Part shown: positions 26,305 to 34,700 of the stretch, piece after piece
How the letters are laid out: the number at the start of each line of letters is the position of its first letter
Position numbering within the stretch: the first letter of the stretch is position 1
NCBI RefSeq assembly: GCF_013377885.1
Contig: NZ_JABKAU010000005.1
Location: 62,001 to 126,000, forward strand
DNA from: Hymenobacter lapidiphilus
GTDB taxonomy: Bacteria > Bacteroidota > Bacteroidia > Cytophagales > Hymenobacteraceae
Reading direction: 5' to 3'
DNA length: 64,000 nucleotides
Program-made: the position numbers and the translations under genes
The notes under the pieces: generated by a model
The model's database searches: none
The model's input: the letters and a program-made list of their open reading frames with translations, nothing else
What the model was told of the DNA's origin: nothing

Positions 26305-26574
26305 ATGGATCAGGACCTGCAACTCAGCTTAGCCAACAACGCCAAAGAATGGCTGGCGCTTTCGCTTTCCATCTCGTCAGCCGAAAAGCTGGCTTTCGAC
26401 AAGATCCACGACGGCTTTTTCACCATGTATGGGGCCGATTTCATGACCCACGTGTACCGCATGACCTTCGAGCGGGCCCTGCAGCAGCTGCCGGAAATGG
26501 AGCGCGACAAATTGCTGCTGTCGTTCAAGGGCGCGATGGATAAGGCCATTGACGAGCACTACTCGCGGATGTAA
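26305..26574 (+). CDS. Small helical hypothetical protein (89 aa)
   Basis: 89 residues, predominantly helical by composition, with SSAEKLAFDKIHDGFFTMYGADFMTHVYRMTFERAL in the middle. No signal peptide or known motif. The 279-bp gap before it (26026-26304) holds nothing I can support except a 36-codon frame mentioned under rejected items. A family-A repeat lies 62 bp after the stop. Confidence 0.6.
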   Translation: MDQDLQLSLANNAKEWLALSLSISSAEKLAFDKIHDGFFTMYGADFMTHVYRMTFERALQQLPEMERDKLLLSFKGAMDKAIDEHYSRM

Positions 26575-26636
26575 TTCGGGGTACTGCTCCGTAATTAGTA
26601 GCGAAGCTGCTTAGGAAGTACCCGGAATCAATTAGG

Positions 26637-26731
26637 ACGTCATGCTGAGCGCAGCCGAAGCATCTCTACCGCTTCGAGTGAACAGTTACAACGAAGCGGT
26701 AGAGATGCTTCGGCTGCGCTCAGCATGACGT
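26637..26731. repeat. Family-A fold-back repeat, copy A3 (perfect 40-bp arms)
   Basis: Bases 26637-26676 and 26692-26731 are exact complements around a 15-bp loop. The outer ends are ACGTCATGCTGAGCGCAGCC and the inner end CTACCGCTTCG. Confidence 0.95.
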
Positions 26732-26756
26732 GCTTTTGACTTTCTAAACATCTTCA

Positions 26757-26813
26757 GCAGCTAAAAAGCTAGCTCCCTTCCTCGAATGAGGGGGGAGCTA
26801 GCTTTTTAGCTGC
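26757..26813. terminator. Bidirectional terminator between convergent genes
   Basis: A perfect 21-bp stem (26757-26777 with 26793-26813) carries A-runs and T-runs on both sides (CTAAAAAGCTAGC and GCTAGCTTTTTAG). It serves the small rightward gene and the leftward purU gene. Confidence 0.85.
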
Positions 26814-26831
26814 TACTCCACCCTGTCGGGC

Positions 26832-27665
26832 TTATTCGAACACGATGGTTTTGTTGCGGTGTACGCATACCTGCTCGCGGCAAACCAGGGTGAGGGCGCG
26901 GGCCAGGGTAAGCTTTTCCACGTCGCGGCCGGCCTGGGCCATGTCGCGGGCGCTCTGGGTGTGGTCGGTCGGGATGACGCTTTGGGCGATGATGGGGCCC
27001 TGGTCGAGCTGGTCGGTAACGAAGTGGGCAGTGGCCCCGATGCTTTTTACGCCCCGCTCGTAGGCCTGGGCGTAGGGGCTGGCCCCAATGAAGGCCGGCA
27101 GGAAGCTGTGGTGAATGTTGATGAGGTGGCCGCTGAAGTGGGCCACGAACTCGGGCGACAGAATGCGCATATAGCGGGCCAGCACCACGTATTCGGGCTC
27201 GTACTGCTGAATCTGGGCCAGTACGGCGGCCTCGTGGGCCTCGCGGCTCAGGCTCTCGGCGCTGATGTGGTGGTAGGGCACATCGAGGCGCTCGGTGATG
27301 GTGCGCAGGTTGTCGTGGTTGCTGATGACGCCCAGGATTTCGGCGTGCAGCTGCCCGAAAAAGTGGCGCACCAGCAGCTCGGAGAGGCAGTGGTGCTCGC
27401 GGGTGGCCAGCACCACGATGCGGCGGGGCTGGTCGTTGCGGAGCCGGACAACGGCCGTGGGCGGCAGCGCGGCCTGCAGGTCGCGGATGAGGGCGGCCGG
27501 GTCGCAGTCGCCATCGAACTCGGTACGCATGAAAAAATGGCTGTCGTAGGGCTCCACGAACTCGCCGTTGCGCAGGATGTTGAGGCCGTGGCGGAAGAGC
27601 ACTTCGGAGGTGCGGTACACGAGGCCGGGCTCGTCGGGGCAGTCAATCAGCAGGTAGTGAATCAT
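26832..27665 (-). CDS. purU: Formyltetrahydrofolate deformylase
   Basis: 277 residues from ATG 27665. An N-terminal ACT domain (about 1-80, IHYLLIDCPDEPGLVYRTSEVLF) is followed by a formyltransferase-like hydrolase domain with the catalytic N-H-D set: NIHHSFLPAF and TDQLDQGPIIAQ. It hydrolyses 10-formyl-THF to THF and formate, balancing one-carbon pools. The 310-bp gap upstream (27666-27975) shows no supportable feature. Confidence 0.95.
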   Translation of the reverse strand: MIHYLLIDCPDEPGLVYRTSEVLFRHGLNILRNGEFVEPYDSHFFMRTEFDGDCDPAALIRDLQAALPPTAVVRLRNDQPRRIVVLATREHHCLSELLVRHFFGQLHAEILGVISNHDNLRTITERLDVPYHHISAESLSREAHEAAVLAQIQQYEPEYVVLARYMRILSPEFVAHFSGHLINIHHSFLPAFIGASPYAQAYERGVKSIGATAHFVTDQLDQGPIIAQSVIPTDHTQSARDMAQAGRDVEKLTLARALTLVCREQVCVHRNKTIVFE

Positions 27666-27975
27666 AGGGAACCCGGAACAGCGGGGCCGCAAGATTAGGC
27701 ATTGGCCGCCGGATTCTGCCCACACCCCGGCCGTGGCGGGGTGGCGACAGTATGCTTCTTGTCACCCCGGAATGGCAACCGGCTGGCTGAACGCGGGTAC
27801 AACGGGGCGGCGGCGATTGAAACCGCTACTAAATCCCAACCGCGAGGGAACAGTTACCTACACATGCATAATCCCTTCATCGACAAGCACTACTCAAGGT
27901 AAGCCGTGTAAGAAGCCCGGCCGGCCGCAAGTGGCCCGGAAACCCCTACCTGGCCGCGTGGCTGCGTTCCGGGCG

Positions 27976-28461
27976 TTACGCCCAGGCTCCGAGTGATTGG
28001 CGCACGAGCACGATCTGGCCTACGTGGTAGGCATTGTGGTCGGCGATGAGCAGGGCCTCGCGCAGTAGGTTCTGGCCGGTGCCGTGGGGCAGGGGCGCGA
28101 GCAGATTGGGGGCATGGCGCAGGTGTTCCAGAAAACGAGTGCGGTCGGCTTTCAGTACCCGGAGGGTGGCTTGCCAGGCCGCCGCATCGGCGGGCGGGGT
28201 GGGGGCCGGGGGCCAGTAGCCGGCCGGAAACTCGGGCGAGACGTGGGCCGGGTTCAGGCAGAACTCCACGATGTCCCACTGGGCAATGCGCAGGTGCTCG
28301 GCCAGTTGCCAGATGGTGTGCGGCAGTCCCGGCACCGTAGTATTGATGAGCGCCGGCGTGAGGCCAGTGCAGGCATCTTCGAGCGAGACGTGGGCGTTGC
28401 CTTCGGTCAGCAGAAAGTCCAGCTCATCGAGCAGGTCGGGGGGAGTAGGGACGTGGTTCAT
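27976..28461 (-). CDS. DinB-fold protein
   Basis: 161 residues from ATG 28461 (MNHVPTPPDLLDELDF). Three His at the expected places, in TIWQLAEHLRIAQWDI and in the C-terminal ADHNAYHVGQI motif, are the metal ligands of the DinB/YfiT four-helix bundle. Members act as thiol-dependent transferases or hydrolases; function here is unknown. It is divergent from the broken aspartyl protease gene. Confidence 0.85.
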   Translation of the reverse strand: MNHVPTPPDLLDELDFLLTEGNAHVSLEDACTGLTPALINTTVPGLPHTIWQLAEHLRIAQWDIVEFCLNPAHVSPEFPAGYWPPAPTPPADAAAWQATLRVLKADRTRFLEHLRHAPNLLAPLPHGTGQNLLREALLIADHNAYHVGQIVLVRQSLGAWA

Positions 28462-28555
28462 GGGTGGTAGGAGCGTGTTGCCTGCGTTCTGCGGGGCAGT
28501 TTGTTGAAAAGCGGCGATGCAACGCAAGTAAGAGCGCAATTTAGGGGGCTTCAAG

Positions 28556-28611
28556 GTCCGGCCACCAGCCCGGGCTGAATGGCGAAACGCGGCCCGGGCT
28601 GGTGGCCGGAC
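28556..28611. repeat. 20-bp perfect inverted repeat between divergent genes
   Basis: Bases 28556-28575 are exactly complementary to 28592-28611 around a 16-base loop; weaker pairing extends outward. It does not share sequence with families A or B. It could be another mobile fold-back type or a regulatory hairpin. Confidence 0.8.
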
Positions 28612-28649
28612 TGAAGTTGCAACGCTTATCTCATACATCCCCCTACTCT

Positions 28650-29909
28650 ATGAAACCCTTCCTCCTGCTGGCCCTGCTCTACCTGGCCAGCCTGGCCCCG
28701 GCCCATGCCCAAGCGCCCCTGGGCGTTAAGCCCCTCGACCAGTTCTTTGCGGCCGTCGAGGGGAAGTCGGCGGCCCCGCTCCAGCCCTACCTAACCGATG
28801 AAACCCGGGTCGATCAGCTTCCGGCCGCTTACACTGCGCAACTGCTACCCCAGCTGCTGGCGGCAATTGGCCCGGTGAGTGGCGCGCGGCTGGTTCGCCA
28901 GCAGCCGTAAGGCGAGAACACGCGCTACGTCTGCGCCCTCACCCGCAAGGAGCAGGAAAAGGAGTACGATTTCCTGCTGACGCCCGCCAACAAGTTTCTG
29001 GAGCTGAACCTGGGCATGGCCCAGGCGAAAAAGATTGACACCAAGTTCAGGCCCGAAGACCTGGCCCTGCCCCCGCGCCTGACGGCTCCCATCAAACTAA
29101 TTGACGGCCTGATGGTGGTGGAGGCCGAAATCGACGGACGGCGGGGGGCGTTTTTCCTCGATACGGGGGCTTCCTCGTTCGTGCTCAACAAGGCGCGGTT
29201 CGCCATGCCTGGCACGATGGCGGCCCCAAACCCCACTGCGCCCATGGGCGTGAACGGTTCGGTGGGGGCCATGTCGTACTACCAGGTGGGCCGCTTCGAT
29301 TGGGAGGGGCTGGGCTTTCAGAACAAGGAGGTGCCCACCGTCGACCTGACGCAGGTGGAGAAAAAGTTGAACGGGACGCCCCTGCTGGGCATCATCGGCT
29401 ACAACCTGCTGAACCAGTACGCCCTGACGCTCGACTACCGGGCCGGCCGGGTGGAGCTGCGCCGCCCCGGTACCGAAGATGCGGCCGCAACCGCGGCGGC
29501 CGTCCCGTTGCTCACGGTGCCATTCACGCTGCGCGGCCACCTGCCGGTGCTGCCCTTCACGCTAGCCGGCCAGACCTACGACCTGGCCCTCGACACGGGG
29601 GCCCAAAGCAACCTGCTCGACGAGCAGCTGGCCCCGGCCCTGGCTTCCAGGTTGCGCAAAAGCAGCCAGGCCACGCTGGCCGGGGCCGGCAGCGCCACCC
29701 GGCAGGTAGTGCAGGGCCAACTGCCCGAAATGCAGCTGGCCGGAAAGCTGGCCTTCCGCCGGCAGCGAACCGTATTTTCCGACATCTCCCACCTCAACAA
29801 AACGCCCGGCGCAGCGAGTATCCAGGGCATTGCGGGCTACCCCATGCTCAGCCAGTACCGCACCACCATAGATTACGTAAATAAGCAGCTGATCCTGACC
29901 AGTTGGTAG
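28650..29909 (+). pseudogene. Secreted retropepsin-like aspartyl protease interrupted by one nonsense codon
   Basis: A signal peptide (MKPFLLLALLYLASLAPAHA) begins at 28650 and the frame reads to TAA at 28908. The same frame then stays open to 29909 with no frame change, giving 419 codons in all. The distal part has two DTGA motifs (FFLDTGASSFVLN and LALDTGAQSNLLD), the two catalytic Asp of an aspartyl-protease fold. Proximal and distal parts join as a sensible sequence around RQQP-stop-GENTRY. It is thus a recent nonsense mutation, a sequencing error, or readthrough. Restart at ATG 29016 would lack the signal peptide. Confidence 0.8.
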
Positions 29910-29995
29910 TGGGAGGGGAACGGGGCGTTTGGGCCCCGGGGTAGCTGGCCGCGCCCTGCGGGCGAACCTGCCCGGGCGGTGGCGGTTGACTGCTT

Positions 29996-30529
29996 ATGGA
30001 ACCTCCCTTCATCGACCGCCAATACCCCATCAGCAAGGCCCCCGCACTGCCCGAACAACCCCTGACGGCTGCCGAGCGGGCCGGCTACATCGAGCAGCTG
30101 GCGGCGCTGCCGGCCCAGCTCATGGCCGCTGCCCGCCGGGCCGGGGGCGTAGCCCTGGAGCAGCCCTACCGCCCCGGCAGCTGGAGCGGGCGGCAGGTAA
30201 TTCATCATGTAGCCGATGTGCATCTGAACTTTTACCTGCGCTACCGCCTGGCCCTCACCGAGGACAATTCCACTATCCGGGCCTTCGATATGAACGCCTG
30301 GGCCGCGCTGCCCGACAACGACGCGGTGCCCGTTACGGTGTCGTTGGCGCTGCTGGAGGCGTTGCATTCGCGCTGGGTCACGCTGCTCTGGCACCTCACC
30401 GACGCCGAGTGGCAGCGCACCTTCTACCACCCGCTCTACGACCGCACCTACTCCCTCGATCAGGCGCTGGTGCAGTACAGCTGGCACGGCCGCCACCACG
30501 TAGCGCATATCGGGTTACTGGCGGCATAG
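29996..30529 (+). CDS. YfiT/BstA-like DinB-fold metal-dependent transferase
   Basis: 177 residues. The three His ligands lie in SWSGRQVIHHVADVHLN and in the C-terminal YSWHGRHHVAHI motif. The order and spacing match the YfiT/BstA group, known in Bacillus as bacillithiol S-transferases and often annotated as putative metal-dependent hydrolases. Whether this organism makes bacillithiol cannot be seen here. Confidence 0.85.
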   Translation: MEPPFIDRQYPISKAPALPEQPLTAAERAGYIEQLAALPAQLMAAARRAGGVALEQPYRPGSWSGRQVIHHVADVHLNFYLRYRLALTEDNSTIRAFDMNAWAALPDNDAVPVTVSLALLEALHSRWVTLLWHLTDAEWQRTFYHPLYDRTYSLDQALVQYSWHGRHHVAHIGLLAA

Positions 30530-30629
30530 CGCGACGGTTCGTTGGGCTGGCTGCCTCGGTTAATTAATAGGTATTCAATCCGCAATGAGAGGCCGAGTAG
30601 CTGCGCTCCTCAATTGGCGACATGAACAA

Positions 30630-31109
30630 TCATATTTGGATCAATACTGACCAGCCAGCGTAGCCAATGGCCCCCACGCCGGCCAGCATAGCCACGACGT
30701 CCAGCAATGGCCGGAGCGAAGAGTCTGGCAGAAAATCGTCGGGCCCATCAGGGTGGTAGCGTAGAGGTAGCTCGTGCGGCTGTTGGCCATAGTACACCGG
30801 ATTCAAAGTGAAAATGGTCTGGCAAATCCGGCGGCCGTCGTGGGTGGTGAAGCGGACGGTGGGAAAGAAGCTAAACGGGTCTAATTGGCTGCTGTAACTA
30901 TCGTCGGGGTCGAATGATTCGGTGACGGTGCCACTAACGAGCCCGGTAGCCGGCCGGCCGTGGCGGCGCATGTAGCGGCAGCGGAGGCGGGTGGCGTTGC
31001 CCCAAACCTGGGCCCCCGCGCCGGCCAAGAACCACAGGATGCTGTGGACGTCCGAAGTGGGTGTCAGGCCCATATCAGTAACAGGAGAGTTGTTTGGTGC
31101 GGGGTACAA
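30630..31109 (-). CDS. DUF3592-like membrane-anchored hypothetical protein
   Basis: 159 residues from ATG 31109; ATG 31073 is an alternative. The centre (GRPATGLVSGTV, FFPTVRFTTHDGRRI, LPLRYHPDGPDDF) resembles DUF3592 proteins, which pair a small beta domain with membrane helices. A hydrophobic segment lies near the C-terminus (VVAMLAGVGAIGYAGWSVL) and a weaker one near the N-terminus. Function unknown. Confidence 0.6.
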   Translation of the reverse strand: MYPAPNNSPVTDMGLTPTSDVHSILWFLAGAGAQVWGNATRLRCRYMRRHGRPATGLVSGTVTESFDPDDSYSSQLDPFSFFPTVRFTTHDGRRICQTIFTLNPVYYGQQPHELPLRYHPDGPDDFLPDSSLRPLLDVVAMLAGVGAIGYAGWSVLIQI

Positions 31110-31171
31110 TCATATTATAGTAGTCAAGAGGCTTATGGGAAGTCTATATTACTCACTCAAACCTTCGCCAC

Positions 31172-31636
31172 ATGATTTTTCTGACACAAACAGATTTCAA
31201 TAGACTGGAACAGGAGCTACGTGTAGAGCTTCCTGTGTATTACAAGAATTTTCATTTACAGGAGACAGAGCTTATTCAGAAAATGCGGCAAGGGCCACTC
31301 ACTGATCAAGAGCACCTTTCACTAGCAACTGATGCGGAGTGGCTTCTTCAAACGAACAAAGAAATAGGTGTACCGAGGCAAGTAGGGCCGTGCCGGGGAA
31401 AGTTTTGCATTGGAACAGATGGGGGCGGCAATGATTTTTTTATCAGTCTGGAAACCTCTGCTGACACGACAGTTTATCAGGCCGCGCATGATGGGTTTCC
31501 CCGGGAAGAAATTTATGACGAGGAAATAGATGATTTTATCTGGTCGCACGAAGGCTTGCATATGGGGCAAGACTTGAAAGATTTCGTGAAGCAAGACATT
31601 CAGGCAAACAAAGAATATGAAGAAAACCAGGAGTAG
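31172..31636 (+). CDS. SMI1/KNR4-like (immunity-type) protein
   Basis: 154 residues. An N-terminal LEQELRVELPVYYKNFH pattern and the central GRWC-like region (CRGKFCIGTDGGGNDFFISL) match the SMI1/KNR4/SUKH superfamily, whose bacterial members are mostly immunity proteins against polymorphic or contact-dependent toxins. Base composition is visibly lower in GC than the neighbours, which suggests recent transfer. No toxin gene is adjacent, so it would be an orphan. Confidence 0.75.
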   Translation: MIFLTQTDFNRLEQELRVELPVYYKNFHLQETELIQKMRQGPLTDQEHLSLATDAEWLLQTNKEIGVPRQVGPCRGKFCIGTDGGGNDFFISLETSADTTVYQAAHDGFPREEIYDEEIDDFIWSHEGLHMGQDLKDFVKQDIQANKEYEENQE

Positions 31637-31701
31637 AGCATTGGCGTCAGATTAGGTGCACTCCGCATCGCTTAACATGCTCCTTTCTTTATGAATGCTT
31701 G

Positions 31702-34700
31702 TCATCCTCCCTTCAACGCCTGCCGAATCCCGCTCAAACCGCCTGTAATGCCCTCCAGCTTCTCCAGGAGTTGCAGGAGCTGGCCGGCACCGGAGTTGCG
31801 GATGTTGGCTTGGAAAGTGGTTTTGATTTCCTGCCAGCGGGCGGCTTCGGCGGGGGTGAGCCAGCCGAGCAGTTCGCGCAGCTTAAGCAGGTTGGATTCG
31901 GTGGCGCTGGTCAGGGTTTGGGCCTCGCTGGCGTAGTGGGCGGCCAGCAGGTCGGTTACCTCCTGGTCGTTCATTATGGGGCGCACCTTTTCGGCCAGCT
32001 TGTTCATGTTGCGGTAGGAGCCCTGGAGCTTGAACGGCGGCTCGGTGCGGTAGGCGTCGGCCTGGGCGGCGCTGGCAATGTAGGCGGTGTTTACCTTGGC
32101 TACCACGTCGCGCAGGCGCAGCAGCTGGCCCAGTACGGCCACGTACTCGTTCAGCTCCTCGGGCGAGTGGTTGCCCTCGAAGGTGAGGCCCTCGGCCGAG
32201 CCGGTTTCGGTTAGGCGCAGCAGCGCCGGTACGTCTTGGGGGCTTTGGGTGGCCAGGCGGGCCAGGGTGGGGTGGCTGGTGAGGGCGTTTTCGAGGTAGG
32301 AGAGGCGGAACGCGGCTTCGGAGCCAGCCGTGAGGATGTCGCCGAGGTTGTAAATGTCGGCGCGGTTGGCCAGCATGTCGGGCAGCTGGAACACGTCGCC
32401 GCTTTCGGTGTAGGGGTTACCGGCCATCACTACGGCCACCTTGCGGCCCCGGAAATCGTAGGTGCGGGGCCGGCCGCGGTACACGCCCTCAATCTGGCGC
32501 TGGGCGTCGCAGAGCGAGATGAACTTCTGCAAGAACTCGGGGTGGCAGTGCTGGATGTCGTCGACGTAAATCATCACGTTGTCGCTCATCTCGAAGGCCA
32601 GGTTGAGCTTCTCCAGCTCCTGCCGCGCCCCGGCGTTGGGGGCTTGGGCCGGGTCGAGGCTCACGACCGAGTGGCCGATGGCCGGGCCGTTGATTTTCAT
32701 GAAGATGAGCCCCAGCCGGTTGGCCACGTACTCCATGAGGGTGGTTTTGCCGTAGCCGGGGGGCGAAATCAGCAGCAGCAGGCCCATCAGGTCGGTGCGC
32801 TTGCCCTCTCCGGCCGTACCAATCTGCTTGGCCAGGTTGGCCCCAATCAGCGGCAGATACACCTGGTCGATGAGCTGGTTGCGCACGAACGAGGTGAGCA
32901 CGCGCGGCCGGAAGCTCTCCAGTCGCAACGCCGCCGTAGCCTCGGCCACCCGCTGCTTCTTCAGCGCCTGAAACCCCTCGAACTGCGGCACCAGCTGCTG
33001 GTTGTAGCGCAGCAGACGGCGGCGGAAAGCGGGGAAATCGAGGTGGTAGCTGGTGCCATCGACGCGCGGGTGGGTGCCCTGGAAGCCGGTGAGGGTTTCG
33101 CGGGTAGGCGTGGGCACAATGCGGGCGGCGTCGAAGGAGTCGGTTAGGAGTAGCAGGGCTACCTCGGTTGCGCTGCTTGTGGACCCCTCCCCCGTCCCCT
33201 CCCCAAAAGGGAGGGGTGCGTTCTGATGATTAGTTGATTCTGTCGCGGCGGCAAAGGAATTTGGCGCCTGACTCCCCTCCCTTTTGGGGAGGGGTTGGGG
33301 GAGGGGTCTGGCCGCCTGTACCCACTGCCGCACCAGCGCAAACTGGGCCACCGGCTGCCCCGCCAGCGCCGCCACCGACTGCCCGAACAGCTCAGTGGCC
33401 CGCCGCTCCTGGAGTTGCTGCTGGAACTGCCGGTACAGGTCGGCCGCCTCCTGGGAAATAGGGAAAGAGTTGTCAGTTGTTAGTTGTTGGTTGTTAGGGC
33501 TGGGTTGGTTATTGTCCTGCTTCCTGATTTTGACTGGATCGGAGACATCTACTGGCTCAACAGGAAGACCATTTTTAACTTTTGATTCTTCATTTTTAAT
33601 TAGCGAAGCGAATAGAAATTCCCCCGCTTCTTGTACTTCGTCAAGCGTGAAAAGGCCGGTTTGCCGGGCGAACTGCTCCACGGCGGTTTGCAGCTCGGCT
33701 TGCAGGGCGTCGAACTGGCGGGAGTCGGGGAAAACCTGGAGCAGCGTGCTGATGCCCTGCAGCTGGCGCTGCCAGTGGGTGCGCTGGGTGGGGTCACAGA
33801 AGCGGAGCCAGAACAGGGCGGCGGCGGTACGGGTGTCGGCGGGGTAGCGGAGCAGGTCGGCGGTGCGGGTAAGGCGCACCAGGGCCGTCAGCAGCCGGGC
33901 CGCGTCGTGGTCGTGCACGCCTTTGAGGTAGCCCTCGGCGTAGCGCGGGGCCATGAATTGCTGCACGTAGCTCAGCAGCTCGCCCTCGCTCAAGTGGGCC
34001 ATTTCCGCCACCGACAGCACGGTGGTGCGGCCGGCTTCGGGGTTGGCGGGCGTGGGGTGGTGGGCCGCCTGCAGGATACGCCAGGCCAGAAACTCGGCCC
34101 GGTACACGTCGGGGCTTTCCGATACCACGGTCTGGTCCCACACCGGGCGGGCCGCCAGCAAGGCTTCATCCTCGATGGGCTGGAAGAAGTTGGTGCCGGT
34201 GAGGTGGTAGAACAGCGCGTTGTCGCGCTGCACCACGGTCAGCTCCAGCGGCTGGGTGTTCACGGTGAAAGCGTAGGGGCCGAACTTGATGGTCTGGCCG
34301 CCGTCGGCGTACAGGTCGGCCCGGTCGCGCAGCTGGCGCACGGCGTTTTCGCGCAGGGTTTTCAGGCGACTCTGCACATCGTCGGCCTTCACCGGGTCGC
34401 CCAGTTCGAGCAGCTCGCGGGCGGTCTGGCGCACCTTCTCCACCATCAAATCGGCCGCGAAGTAGCCCCCGATATCGGCTACCGATTCGAGGCGGGCCAG
34501 CCGGGTTTGCACCGCCTTCAGCAGCCGCTCGGCGCTTTGCAGCAGGGCAGAGGCACGCTGGTTGCGGGCGGCTACCAGGGCCACTTTCTTGGCTTCAAAC
34601 GCCTCTACCACCTGCTCGCGGCGGGTGGTCAGCTGGTCGAGGAACTGGTCGAAGTCGGGGAAGCGGCCTTCCAGTTCTTCGAGCTGCACCATGAGCTTGG

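Noticed and set aside
27666..27975. Twelve-codon frame at 27863 and other short frames in this gap
   Set aside because: Too short and without ribosome site, repeat or conservation evidence.
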